64,000 bases of DNA from positions 930,001 through 994,000 of the forward strand of contig CM074134.1 in NCBI GenBank assembly GCA_037178625.1. The letters are read 5' to 3'. The position numbers and the translations under genes are program-made. Under the pieces are notes generated by a model. The model ran no database searches. It was given only the letters and a program-made list of their open reading frames with translations, and was not told the DNA's origin. This stretch comes from Skeletonema tropicum. Lineage: Eukaryota > Bacillariophyta > Thalassiosirophyceae > Thalassiosirales > Thalassiosiraceae. Shown piece after piece: positions 1 to 10,311 of the stretch; position 1 is the first letter of the stretch, and every line of letters starts with the position of its first letter.

Positions 1-1065
1 CCTCAGATCCAAGTAGTTTCTGACGTCCTCCTCTTCAACCATACCACTGCCTCCATCAAAGTTGTTTTGTTTGTGTTGATAGATCTCGTAGGGATCCAGT
101 CTTAACGATTCGGCCAAGTCGAAAGCTGCGTCACTGATGAACACTTCAGTGTCATCATCATCTTCATTTTCTTGCAAAGATGATGCTTCATTATTCATTC
201 CTCCATCAAATGATGTCTGAACTCCCTGCTCAAAATACTCTTTGTACATTTTGTAAGTTTCTTCCACACTGTTCTTTTCCAGCCCTGCACGGATGGATTG
301 ATCAGCAAGTATTTGTGCTGCTGCAGAGATCCGATCTTCAGAAGTTTCATAGTGTGTAGACCAATTTTCATCACTCTTCCTGTTAAATGGGCTATCTCCA
401 ATGTAATCACTAGTATTGTCACCACTATCATTTCCACCATACTTCCCTGCATTATTTGCAAAAAATGGTATTCGAGTTTGCTCCCTGACTTCCTCGTGAG
501 GATATCCGTATTGTTCTTGTGTCAATGATGTGTCATTAGATGACATGTTATCGAGCCAAGCTTTTGTAGCGGCAGCGGTGGCGGTCTCAACCTTGTCAGT
601 GCTGCTTTGCATAGGGTCGGAATTGAAAGGTGGCGATGGCTGCCGCTCTCGAGAATCAAATTCATGTACCGAACCGCCGGCGACATCATTTTCTGCCATG
701 GCGAGTGCAGCTTCAATCTCATTGGCTAAATCAAGGTCAAAATCCTCTACACTTTCGATGGTTGACGGTGACATGCTCCTTTTGCTCTTGAGAAATCCAT
801 TAACAAGATTGGGCATTGATGGAAGTTTTGCATCTGGAATAACGCCCCCGAACAAGTTGCCAACGTCAACAATCTGTTTTTTGTCTCTCCAAATTTCTTG
901 CCAGTAGTCATCCACCATATCAAATATGTTCACTGAACCGTCATCATTGCTTCCAGAATTCGCCGCCAACCCTTGATGAAACAACTGCACTGCCCCTTTG
1001 CGCTGCGGGGCAAATGCGTTGGCAGATGTCGCTGCTATTAGGCATACGACCTTCATGGTTTTCAT
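1..1065 (-). CDS. Plastid-targeted acidic hypothetical protein (C-terminus beyond window)
   Basis: Open from the ATG at 1065 to the window edge (355 codons, no stop), so the 3' end is missing. The N-terminus MKTMKVVCLIAATSANAFAP is a short hydrophobic signal peptide ending in an ASAFAP-like motif with the essential Phe, the bipartite signal that sends diatom proteins into the complex plastid. After it comes a Trp-rich patch (YWQEIWRDKK), then a long acidic, low-complexity, probably disordered body rich in Asp, Glu, Asn, Ser and Gln. A helix-forming segment (TYKMYKEYFEQG) lies near residue 290 and an acidic DDDD patch near 310. No catalytic domain is recognised. Plastid location is an inference from the motif; the function is unknown. 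It is transcribed in the same direction as the next gene upstream. Confidence 0.75.
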   Translation of the reverse strand, partial: MKTMKVVCLIAATSANAFAPQRKGAVQLFHQGLAANSGSNDDGSVNIFDMVDDYWQEIWRDKKQIVDVGNLFGGVIPDAKLPSMPNLVNGFLKSKRSMSPSTIESVEDFDLDLANEIEAALAMAENDVAGGSVHEFDSRERQPSPPFNSDPMQSSTDKVETATAAATKAWLDNMSSNDTSLTQEQYGYPHEEVREQTRIPFFANNAGKYGGNDSGDNTSDYIGDSPFNRKSDENWSTHYETSEDRISAAAQILADQSIRAGLEKNSVEETYKMYKEYFEQGVQTSFDGGMNNEASSLQENEDDDDTEVFISDAAFDLAESLRLDPYEIYQHKQNNFDGGSGMVEEEDVRNYLDLR

Positions 1066-1289
1066 GACATCTTTGTGAGAAAGGTGCAAGATGGCAAGAT
1101 GATGGATTTTGAATTTTTGTGCTGTCTAGAATATTTACCTACGCACGCTTCGCCTTTTGGGCGGGGCTCGCTGTTCGCCGCTGTAGCTTATCCTCTCTAT
1201 CTTTTGCTTGTTCTGTGAGAGAGACTCTTGACCTGTCGTGAAGTGTAGGCAGTCTGTTGCATAATTCTAGCTCTAACAATGGATATGTG

Positions 1290-4200
1290 CTACTCTCTCT
1301 TTCGCTGTGCATACGCAAAGCCATGTGCAGGTGCAGTCCTGTGTTGTTGTTGACCTATCCGCCGTCGCCTTGCTCTCCGTAATTCTTTTCTTCTCTTTGA
1401 GATCTTCACCTTCATGTAAGCTACCAATATAAATAGTACAATGAACATGAATACGATCAACGCCAGTATACCTCTCGTGTGCCGAATGTGAAGAGGAGGC
1501 TCATATATTCTCAAGTGACAAGAGCTGAATGTATCGTCAATATCTACCATGCCTTCATAACCCGAGTAGCAATTCCGAGTTCCGAATACTTGATTAGGAG
1601 CTAGAACATTTCGTTTTTCAAAGAGTGGGTCGTGGAAAGGAGTTTTGCAATATTTGCCACCATGCTTTCTACACAACTTGTAGTTGTATTCTCCTCGGCA
1701 GGAACACTTGCATTGATTTGGGCGAACGCATTCTCCTCTCGGGCCGTCATCTTTCAAACTACTAAATCCGACCATTCCACAAGGATCATTTTCGAATATG
1801 GCAAGCTTTGTTGGATCATTTGTCATTAGCTGATTTTTCAGGAATGGGGTCACTTCGGCTTTACAAACAGGCGTCCTGCAATCGTATCCAGTCCAACCTT
1901 CTGCGCACTTGCACACGTCAGGTGCAACGCAAACACCTCCATTCGCGCATCGAAAGCAGCCTTCTCTTCCAATCGCGGACAGCGGCGAGTCACAGTTAGG
2001 ATCGTAATGCCCTTGAACACATATGGGCATGGAGCAGTCTGTGGCCATGTAACCAGTAAGACCTCTCTCGGCGTTTGCGTGAGTCTTCCACAAAATAGAT
2101 TCCGTTTGAATGCAATGACATTCGTCCTTACCAACGCAAACCCCTCCATTCAGACATCCTACTACTTCGCCCGTTCTTTGTTGGTGTCGACAAAGAGGAG
2201 TTCTACAGTCAAAACCTCCATAACCGTCTTTACACGAGCAAGTATCAGGTGCGATACAGCTGCCAAAATTGTAGCATTCAAAAATTCCTTCACCTGACAG
2301 TTTAGGTCCCTCGACCCAGGTACTCGGATCACTAGGACTTCGTTGGTAGTTGTTGAAATTGACTCGAATATGACGCCCCGGCTTGATCCCAAAACTAGCG
2401 CCAACTGCGTGTGCCGTGCTCAACCCGGCATCGTCCAAATAATCGCCCTGCTCCCACTCAAAGACATTGCATAGGAACATATTTGACGTTTGAATCGAGG
2501 ATGTGTTGATAAGTCGTAGGGCGTTGACCATTCTGTCCTGGTCAGGCCCGCATCGCAAAATATCTCCTCGTTCGTCTCGAAATGACAAGGGGACTTGTAA
2601 ATCGTTGTTAAATTTCCATTCTCCAAGAGAATCGTGGCTGCACGTAGCGTTGTGCTCGTCAATTACCAGATCCTGACAACGAAAGCAAATGTAAGCGGAA
2701 GAATCATCCTCAAAGCAGCATCCAGTGTCAAGAACGTCCCAACCGCACCCGCTTTGAAAGCTTCGTCCATCATTTTGAGTAACCATATTGTCAAACTCCG
2801 GGCATCTTACTTCATTACATGTCAAATCACCACCCATTCCATGGCCACCAAGTGGTACGATATCACCTATGCTTGATTTGCTTGTGTCTATATTGAGTCG
2901 GAACCTTTCAGCTTGAACACAAATCGGCACAGTGCAGTCATATCCAGTCCATCCAGTCAATTGAGGATCCCCATTGGGCTTCTTGAAAAGTGGAACGCCA
3001 CCACCAATTCGTCCATCTCTCCATTCATTTTCCCATTGATCGCACTGGCAGACGTCTGGTGCAACACAAACTCCATTGTTACAATCTTGTGCACAAAGAG
3101 GTATCGAACAGTCACTTCCTGTCCAACCTCGTTCGCACGTGCATGTGTTTGGATGGGTGCAATTACCATTGTGAAGGCAAGTTTGTTCGCAGAGAGGAAT
3201 TGAGCAGTATTGACCAGACCAACCAGGCGAGCATTCGCATTCGTTTGGAGCCACACAAGTTCCATTATTGACGCATCCACGCACAACTCTATCGACGCAG
3301 ACGTCATCTTTCGATGCAAACCATGTTCCTCCCGAGACGTAGGACCGCTTGTCATCGTGTGTAATCACTGGGCGGAATGCCTCGTTTGTATCTTGCACCA
3401 AGACAACATCTTTATCCTCTTCATTGCAACGTCTTTCAAATTGTACAATACAAACTCCCTTCTCCCAATTCGCACCCGTCACCTCCCATATACCATCCTT
3501 CATATATCCTTTGTTGGTGTATGTAAACAGCGATGTTATGCTATGCATGCTATTGTTCAAAAAATCGTTTCCGTACCTGGTGAGTGTCGGAGTTTTTCGG
3601 TGCGTTGGTGGGAAGCCCATCCCTTCCCAGTGGGAGTAAATGTGCCCGTCCCCCTCCACCTTTTTATCCATAAATCTGGAATAGTAGTTTGGGTGGTCAT
3701 GAATATAACCTGAGCGGTAGTCTTCCCACTCTGAAACAGTTCGAATCGAGCATTCATATCCGCCCTGTGCACGACTTTCGTTTCCGTAAAGATAGCGAGT
3801 GCCATTCAACACCCACACAGCCCTTTCCACCGTAGTAGCATTGATGAATTGCTCTGACCACTGTCTTATATCAGCATTACTCGAAAAATTCCTTGATGAG
3901 TCCAGATTAAACGTTCGATTTGGATCCAAGAACGGCTCGAACGTTGTGAATAGGTCATCCGTTTGAACTCCCTTGACAAACGACTCCAGATCTGGTTCAT
4001 AGTAACCCCCGTCGCACACGGGAACTCTGCAATCAAATCCAGCCCACCCTTCTGCACAAGAGCACACATCAGGAGCAACACATGCTCCTCCATTTGCACA
4101 CATGTAAGCCCCTTGAGTGATATTGTAGAACTGAGCCAGAGCAACTTGACGATCTTCTTCGAAGGTGTATGGAGGCGTTATACCAGGTTCTGCTTCGTTG

Positions 4201-7200
4201 AAAGCATCCCAAGGTTGACGTTGACTACCTTTCCACCCATATGGCAAGCTGGGCGAGTAACGATGATAAGAGGAGGTTGTATTATCGAACGAAGAAAGGT
4301 ATTGAAAATGTGTGACAGCGTCTTCTTCGAGCTCAATCATCATGCAGAGCGGAGGCTTGTTTATTCGTCCCGATTTGTAACGTCCAGTTTCTCCAAAATG
4401 CGGTGTCGTTGGTGTAAAGAGTCTATCTTTTTGAGCACAATCTAAACCATGAGTTTCTTCGCACCACGCGCTAGTATTGCAAGGCTGATATTGAAGCCAA
4501 TGCTTTGGTCTGGAAGGGTCATCCATCCATTTTGGCAAGGCTTCAAATGAGACGAAGAACCCTTGATGGCATACTGGGAGGCTACAATCGTGACCGGTCC
4601 AGCTAGGAGGACACTGACAAGTATTTGGAGCAACACACATACCTCCGTTTCCGCAAACTTGATCACACTTTGGTGTTCTGCAATCTTTTCCAATCCAATC
4701 CGTTGGACAGGAGCATTCATTGGGCGCAGTACAGTTTCCACCATTGCCACATGTCTGCTCGCAAACGGGTGTTGTACAGTTCGAATCAAACCAGCCGTCA
4801 GGGCATGAGCATGTATCAGGAGCAGAACATTGGCCGCCATTCTGACACGTTTGAGCGCAAGTAGCCTCAAGACAATTTTCACCGCGATATCCTGGGATGC
4901 ATGCACAAAGGTCGGGGCCAACACACAACTCACGATCCGAGCATTGCGCATGACACACTGGTTTTGAGCAATCTACGCCATCCCATCCCTCTCTGCATTC
5001 GCACTGATCTGGACCGACACAACGTCCGCCATTTTCACATGCAAACGTGCATGTTGCGCTCAATCCTCTTATGACATGGTTGTCTCTATCTGAAACGTAC
5101 ATGAGCCTCAAACCATCATCCAAAGATGCATTCACAAAAGCACTTATACCTGATGGATGCCTAAACTGACTCATCTGAGGAGGAAATGCGTCATGGAACC
5201 CACAGAGATCTCCTTGTAAGCTAGCTGGGACACCCGCAATAGTCTGAAGATTCATCTCTCTTGAGCTGATTGAGACTGAAAAATATTGATGCCTGTCGAC
5301 TGCACTGTCTCTGCCCAGGGACTTTAGAGTAGCGTCGATGACATGCTCTGAAACGATGGTAACGTCAACGAGTGTATCGATGTCATCGTCATTTAGAATG
5401 CCCTCGTGAACAGCGGCCCCGCAGACAGATGAGTCTTCATTGTATACGTTTCTCATACCTATTACAGGCAACTCGACACTAGATACAGCAGGGATCACGG
5501 TGCTATTCTCGCAGAAGTTGGAGCACAAGACAGTGATTTTTGTGCCATCATTTGGGTCTTCTCGTACATGAGTCCTACTGTCGTCAATAACAAGGTTGGA
5601 TGTGTCATTCCATCTGCGTTTGTCTAACAGACTAGGTGGAGGCGAACCAACACAATTTTTCCTCAATCTACCGATGTAGTCGTGGCCAAGATCAATATCA
5701 TATTCATTTCGATAAAAGTGATTGTGATGTATATTCCCTTCCACTGAAGTTGCAGATAGGCCAAATTCATCAGTTGGGTTGTTGTACGAAGAGCAGCCTT
5801 GAGGTCTGACAATTGATGATAACGTATCAAAGCAAGAGACTCGTGGAACAAGTTGCGAAGGCTTGCTTAGACGTCTTACTCGGCACGACACCGAGTCGAC
5901 AACGTAGGCAACTCCATCCCCTGTCACCGTTATCGATGCAGGATTGTTGAGTGATGATTCAGAACCTATCCCATCACGCATGCCTTCGTTGGAAGTGCCA
6001 GCTACGGTTGTAACTGATTCCAAACGCAAATCAACTCGTCGAATCCGATGGCGGTCAGTCACGAGAATGGCGTCTTCGTCAGAAATGTAAGCTACGTCAG
6101 ATGGATATGTGAAATGAGACTCTCTCAGCGATCCATCACTATCTCCTGGAAGACCAGCCAAGCACGGATGAGGACACCCTTCTAATTGCGTTCCGTTCTG
6201 TTCAAGCTCTGCAGTTGTCACAGCACCTGCAATCGTTGTGGCATGGCCAAACCGATCTATCATCCGAATGAGAAGATTGTTTGTATCGGCAACAAAGACT
6301 CTCCCATCATCAGTAACAGTAATGCCATGGGGAGAATCAAATCTAGCAATCTCCCTTGGCCCGTCGGAATATCCTGGCCCAGGATTTGAATCGCAACGAC
6401 CAGCAAAACACTCAACTCTCACATTCATCCATCGCTTCTCTCCACTTACTTCATCGACAATCACATCCCCAGTAATTTTCCGAATACGGTGATTTCCTGT
6501 ATCAGACACAAATAAGGCGAGCCTCCCATTTCCATTTTCGTAGAGAAACGAGTCAGGATCGATCGGATTTGGGTAAGGCCACCATTCCCAATCACGCCAA
6601 AGCGCAATATCGGTTGGCGAGGAGAATTGAACGCCTTCCGACGACAGCCCATCTTTGCTACCTGGATTACCAATACCTGCAATTGTCGTGACATTTCCAT
6701 TGGGCGAGATCATCCTAATTGCATTGTTGCCAGTATCTGCTACGTAGACGTATCCATCATGATCAACAGCAACGCCTTCCGGGTGATTAAATCTAGCATC
6801 GGGCCCATTTCCGTCGACAAATCCTTCTTCACCACCAGCCAGAGTAAAGACGTAGCCCTGTGGATTGAATGATGGAGCTCGTGGGGTATCGACTTCTTTC
6901 GATCGTGGGTACTCCCAAGCAGTAGTTAGATACGACCCCTGCTCCCAGGGAGTTGATTGTAGTTCATCCATCGTTACTCTGACTGCGGTGATATTTTCTT
7001 CACTCGACCCATAACCCCAGCATCGCAGTTCGCACATTGAATAGTCAGTGTGGAAACTAGACTGACACGGAGAAACGCTCGAGAGGTACATGCATACATG
7101 CGTGGTGGTGGCACCGCCAAAGTCGTAGCGGTGAGAGCCATTGACAGCCCAGGGGATGTCGGAGATTGTTGGAATATTCATACCAGCCTGCCACGATACG

Positions 7201-7517
7201 CCCTGCAGCTGAAATTGACACGTTTCATTCTTCTGAGCACCACAGACGATATCCTCGCAAACATGACATTTTGACCGCACACCACGAGCATCGCATTGGT
7301 GTCGAACGTCTTGTTTGTTCGAGGCGACTCGACCTTTTGTTTCCTCTTGCTGGCCGATATATTTCGAGTACGCAAAGGGCCATGTAGGATCAATTACGCT
7401 GTCACACCAATGCTGTGTCGTCCAATGACGATGTATTTGCATCCCAAGGCATGCTGTCAGAAGAAGCGACAGCGTGAAGAATTGTATGGATCTGCTTCGT
7501 GATGGCAGCATAGTCAT
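1290..7517 (-). CDS. Giant NHL-repeat / EGF-repeat single-pass membrane protein
   Basis: About 2,075 residues without an intron. The first in-frame ATG is at 7517; the open frame reaches a few codons further, but only to a TTG. An N-terminal hydrophobic stretch (FFTLSLLLTACLG) acts as signal peptide or anchor. Roughly residues 220-580 form NHL beta-propeller repeats of the type GVAVDHDGYVYVADTGNN, with an isolated further one before residue 830. From about 830 onward come about 13 tenascin-like EGF modules (pattern CxNGGxCVAPDxCxCxxGWxGxDC), five in a row and the rest separated by long inserts. Near the C-terminus one membrane helix (ILALIVFMFIVLFILVAYM) precedes a basic cytoplasmic tail. The architecture predicts a large secretory-pathway or cell-surface protein for adhesion or recognition. 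The ligand is unknown. Confidence 0.88.
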   Translation of the reverse strand: MTMLPSRSRSIQFFTLSLLLTACLGMQIHRHWTTQHWCDSVIDPTWPFAYSKYIGQQEETKGRVASNKQDVRHQCDARGVRSKCHVCEDIVCGAQKNETCQFQLQGVSWQAGMNIPTISDIPWAVNGSHRYDFGGATTTHVCMYLSSVSPCQSSFHTDYSMCELRCWGYGSSEENITAVRVTMDELQSTPWEQGSYLTTAWEYPRSKEVDTPRAPSFNPQGYVFTLAGGEEGFVDGNGPDARFNHPEGVAVDHDGYVYVADTGNNAIRMISPNGNVTTIAGIGNPGSKDGLSSEGVQFSSPTDIALWRDWEWWPYPNPIDPDSFLYENGNGRLALFVSDTGNHRIRKITGDVIVDEVSGEKRWMNVRVECFAGRCDSNPGPGYSDGPREIARFDSPHGITVTDDGRVFVADTNNLLIRMIDRFGHATTIAGAVTTAELEQNGTQLEGCPHPCLAGLPGDSDGSLRESHFTYPSDVAYISDEDAILVTDRHRIRRVDLRLESVTTVAGTSNEGMRDGIGSESSLNNPASITVTGDGVAYVVDSVSCRVRRLSKPSQLVPRVSCFDTLSSIVRPQGCSSYNNPTDEFGLSATSVEGNIHHNHFYRNEYDIDLGHDYIGRLRKNCVGSPPPSLLDKRRWNDTSNLVIDDSRTHVREDPNDGTKITVLCSNFCENSTVIPAVSSVELPVIGMRNVYNEDSSVCGAAVHEGILNDDDIDTLVDVTIVSEHVIDATLKSLGRDSAVDRHQYFSVSISSREMNLQTIAGVPASLQGDLCGFHDAFPPQMSQFRHPSGISAFVNASLDDGLRLMYVSDRDNHVIRGLSATCTFACENGGRCVGPDQCECREGWDGVDCSKPVCHAQCSDRELCVGPDLCACIPGYRGENCLEATCAQTCQNGGQCSAPDTCSCPDGWFDSNCTTPVCEQTCGNGGNCTAPNECSCPTDWIGKDCRTPKCDQVCGNGGMCVAPNTCQCPPSWTGHDCSLPVCHQGFFVSFEALPKWMDDPSRPKHWLQYQPCNTSAWCEETHGLDCAQKDRLFTPTTPHFGETGRYKSGRINKPPLCMMIELEEDAVTHFQYLSSFDNTTSSYHRYSPSLPYGWKGSQRQPWDAFNEAEPGITPPYTFEEDRQVALAQFYNITQGAYMCANGGACVAPDVCSCAEGWAGFDCRVPVCDGGYYEPDLESFVKGVQTDDLFTTFEPFLDPNRTFNLDSSRNFSSNADIRQWSEQFINATTVERAVWVLNGTRYLYGNESRAQGGYECSIRTVSEWEDYRSGYIHDHPNYYSRFMDKKVEGDGHIYSHWEGMGFPPTHRKTPTLTRYGNDFLNNSMHSITSLFTYTNKGYMKDGIWEVTGANWEKGVCIVQFERRCNEEDKDVVLVQDTNEAFRPVITHDDKRSYVSGGTWFASKDDVCVDRVVRGCVNNGTCVAPNECECSPGWSGQYCSIPLCEQTCLHNGNCTHPNTCTCERGWTGSDCSIPLCAQDCNNGVCVAPDVCQCDQWENEWRDGRIGGGVPLFKKPNGDPQLTGWTGYDCTVPICVQAERFRLNIDTSKSSIGDIVPLGGHGMGGDLTCNEVRCPEFDNMVTQNDGRSFQSGCGWDVLDTGCCFEDDSSAYICFRCQDLVIDEHNATCSHDSLGEWKFNNDLQVPLSFRDERGDILRCGPDQDRMVNALRLINTSSIQTSNMFLCNVFEWEQGDYLDDAGLSTAHAVGASFGIKPGRHIRVNFNNYQRSPSDPSTWVEGPKLSGEGIFECYNFGSCIAPDTCSCKDGYGGFDCRTPLCRHQQRTGEVVGCLNGGVCVGKDECHCIQTESILWKTHANAERGLTGYMATDCSMPICVQGHYDPNCDSPLSAIGREGCFRCANGGVCVAPDVCKCAEGWTGYDCRTPVCKAEVTPFLKNQLMTNDPTKLAIFENDPCGMVGFSSLKDDGPRGECVRPNQCKCSCRGEYNYKLCRKHGGKYCKTPFHDPLFEKRNVLAPNQVFGTRNCYSGYEGMVDIDDTFSSCHLRIYEPPLHIRHTRGILALIVFMFIVLFILVAYMKVKISKRRKELRRARRRRIGQQQHRTAPAHGFAYAQRKRE

Positions 7518-7766
7518 TTTCAACGCAATGATGAAAAATGATGACGAGGATGGACTTTCACTTTGGCACTCCCTTTAAAATTTTTTCTCTCTCTCACGAA
7601 ATCTTTTTTGGTCAAAATTTTTCAGGACTGATAAGGCTTTGTAGTCGCATAAGTAGGTAGATCGTAAGAGTAGTCTAATTCTGCGCATGCAGATATGGGC
7701 AGAAAGCTCTTGCATCGTAAGAGGAGTACACTTTATCTGTCGGATGGGGAAGGGAGTTCTCCTATT

Positions 7767-9968
7767 TTACACATATGTGTTGAACTGGCCGGGGAAGAAA
7801 TCGTCGAGGAACAATCTAACCTGTTCATCTACATCTTTTGCACTCTCTGCTCGGAAGATCTTTTCAATGTAATGACGAATCTTCGACTCAGAATCATCGT
7901 GGGCAAAAATCTTGTCCATCTCCGGGCGGTGCTGCTGTACTTTTTCAACCATTAGATCCTTATACATGGCAAGCGTCGTGTTGTGAAATGACCCATCGTG
8001 ATCATCACCATCACCATCATCACTCATGACATCATCATCTTCGTCATCACCGCCAATTGTCTGGCCTCTCACAATGTGCTCTGCTCGGTAATAAAGTTTC
8101 TTCTCAAACACAGGTTCTCCCTTCCAATCTTTAAGATCCGACAAGCCATTTATTCTTTCCATGCGTACATATGACCTACTGATGCGATTTGGTGGACCTG
8201 TCGGGTTAAATTTCGTGCCGATTGTAGCCCTCTCTGCAGCTTTGACATCAACTACAGATGATTGGTTTGGGATTGGTAATAATTCCCGATCCTTTTTGCG
8301 GCGTTGCTGCTGCAAATTCACTTGACCACCTTGTTGTCTTTTGGGGATTGAAACGTAGAACTTGGCTGTAATAACAGAGTATTCCGCAATGTTGGCTTCT
8401 CTCCACTCCGAATATTGCTGACTGCTCTGCAATTTGTCCATTTCAGTTCTACGGTTCTGATGACCTTGACGATTGAAGATATATTCATCATTTCTCGCAT
8501 AATAAGGCGCATCACCTGCGGCGATACCATCGTCGTTGTTTCGCTCAGTTTCTTCTTGATTTGGCTGCTGGTCAAACTCATCCTCACTCATATCGTCATT
8601 CATGTTCACGTCATAATTTTGATCATCAGGACGATCTACTCTCCTTCGATATCCTTGATTTGTGTGAGCACGCGGGTTGTTCAATACTGCGACATATTGC
8701 TCTGGAGTTAGACCACCACGAAATAGCTGATTCGGTCCCGTAGTTGGATGATATAGAGTAGTCTTTACCGTGCCTGTCGTGTAATAAAAGTCAAGTTTTA
8801 CGAGACCGACGTTCATCGGTCTTTCGAAGAATTCTACTCTAGATGCCTGCTGGCTTCCTGTGAATGTCCAGCCATAAGTTGTCGGATCCGGGTATAACCG
8901 TTCGTTAACTCGTTGTCCTTCATAGTCTGGTCGGATACGATTGTATCGTGGAGTCGTAGGGATATTTTGTCTTTCAGTAGTTTTGTCGGCAGTATTACTG
9001 CTGTCGGCAGTGTTATTTCCAGGTTGAAGTTTGACTCGCTTTGCGGGCGCTAAAATCCATTGATGCCGATGGGAGTATCTCGGATTGTCGGGTTTGATCG
9101 ACCTATCAGAATTTGATGGCAACGGTGCATTGAAAGCTACCTTTGTTCCATCGAGGAATAATTCACAAGAGAGGGGAATTGGTGTATTGTTTTTGCACTC
9201 AAAGAAGAAACTCTTCCCCACCGCCCACTCCGGAATGATTACATTCGTCCAAAGTTCATGAGAATGGGCAGGTCCTTCCCCTCGTTGGATAAGTTGCTTA
9301 AGCCTCAAACCCCTTCCATCACGAGTCTCAGTGTAGATGACGTTCTCGCCACTCTTTTCATAAAAGACATCTGCGTTATTGTTTTCTCTTGTAGTTGGAA
9401 CATCTGCCATTTGCTCATCTTTTTCTACAATCATTGACACATTCACCAAATCGTTATTGGTCTCTTTCATGCCCATCTTTCGAAGAATTTCAAGTTTGGT
9501 TTCCTCTTTGTCACATCCCGCATTGAAGTATATCCTTTCAATTTCATTTTCGGCCTCTTTTTGTGTAATGCCTTCTTTGCACCTTAATCCAACGTAATAG
9601 CGAATCAGGGGGCCAAGCGCTTGCTTCCAGCCCCTCATGATGCTACTACTAGGACAGCTGATTGGTTGAAGGGTTGAAGTGGACTTCTTGCTTCTATTGT
9701 TTGCTTTCCCCTTGCGTTTTGACTGGGGTTTCTTCGACTTGCGCCGAGTCCTGTTTCGAGCACTATTGGGATTTGCAGCAGCAGTTCGCTGCTCTAGCTG
9801 GTCAGGTAATGCATCATTGTTTCTATGACGACGTCGATAGTCTCTGTAAGATGTCTTCGATCGACCCCCGGTGTTTCCACCACCCTTCTTGTGAGCCTTT
9901 GGCTTCTTCCCACTACGGCGTCTTTTCGGGTGTCCATTATTATTTGTTGCCTCCTCTCTTGCGTTCAT
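7767..9968 (-). CDS. Hypothetical basic protein with Lys/Arg-rich N-terminus
   Basis: A 733-codon uninterrupted frame starting at ATG 9968. The first 110 residues are extremely basic (PKRRRSGKKPKAHKK, NRTRRKSKKPQSKRKGKANN), typical of a nuclear or nucleolar signal or a nucleic-acid-binding tail. A helical region around residues 110-170 contains RYYVGLRCKEGITQKEAENE. The middle (about 230-450) has beta-rich segments such as EWAVGKSFFFECKNNTPIPL. The C-terminal third is acidic (GGDDEDDDVMSDDGDGDDHDG) and ends in a helical tail. No known family is recognised and no transposase, nuclease or polymerase motif was seen. Nuclear location is an inference. Coding composition is even throughout, supporting a real gene. 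Confidence 0.7.
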   Translation of the reverse strand: MNAREEATNNNGHPKRRRSGKKPKAHKKGGGNTGGRSKTSYRDYRRRHRNNDALPDQLEQRTAAANPNSARNRTRRKSKKPQSKRKGKANNRSKKSTSTLQPISCPSSSIMRGWKQALGPLIRYYVGLRCKEGITQKEAENEIERIYFNAGCDKEETKLEILRKMGMKETNNDLVNVSMIVEKDEQMADVPTTRENNNADVFYEKSGENVIYTETRDGRGLRLKQLIQRGEGPAHSHELWTNVIIPEWAVGKSFFFECKNNTPIPLSCELFLDGTKVAFNAPLPSNSDRSIKPDNPRYSHRHQWILAPAKRVKLQPGNNTADSSNTADKTTERQNIPTTPRYNRIRPDYEGQRVNERLYPDPTTYGWTFTGSQQASRVEFFERPMNVGLVKLDFYYTTGTVKTTLYHPTTGPNQLFRGGLTPEQYVAVLNNPRAHTNQGYRRRVDRPDDQNYDVNMNDDMSEDEFDQQPNQEETERNNDDGIAAGDAPYYARNDEYIFNRQGHQNRRTEMDKLQSSQQYSEWREANIAEYSVITAKFYVSIPKRQQGGQVNLQQQRRKKDRELLPIPNQSSVVDVKAAERATIGTKFNPTGPPNRISRSYVRMERINGLSDLKDWKGEPVFEKKLYYRAEHIVRGQTIGGDDEDDDVMSDDGDGDDHDGSFHNTTLAMYKDLMVEKVQQHRPEMDKIFAHDDSESKIRHYIEKIFRAESAKDVDEQVRLFLDDFFPGQFNTYV

Positions 9969-10311
9969 GTTTGGTGCGTTAAGTCAAGAAAGAAACAAAC
10001 CTCTGTCGCTGTTGCTGGTTTCGCAGGAAATAATGACCACAATCTCAATATCTTATGCATTCAATCCTCACCTCCGCCGTACAGTTGAAAGTTGTTGAAT
10101 TGATTGCAGCGCTGCGAGGAGTTCTCGATGATACTGAGACGTCGCACAGATTATGGCTGTACGTAAGTAGATGTCATCTTCTATCATGGTTTTTTCCATT
10201 TTGGCGCGGCAGCAGGCAGCAGAAGATTGACAGTGTCGCAGGTAGGGACGGAGTCCCAAATGCCAACTACACACCGTCACGCACCTAAGTACCGCACACC
10301 ATCACGCCATT
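9969..10311. other. Intergenic region upstream of the tandem array
   Basis: No gene is supported. It holds the 5' flank of the minus-strand gene starting at 9968 and ends exactly where the first 2,021-bp unit begins. No terminal repeat or target duplication was recognised here. Confidence 0.5.

Noticed and set aside
4442..4951. 169-codon frame overlapping the EGF-repeat gene in another frame
   Set aside because: Its repeated Ala/Cys pattern is the shadow of the EGF modules read out of frame.
7980..8030. His-tract HHHHHHH encoded on the plus strand
   Set aside because: It is the complement of the acidic Asp/Gly stretch of the minus-strand gene and has no coding context of its own.
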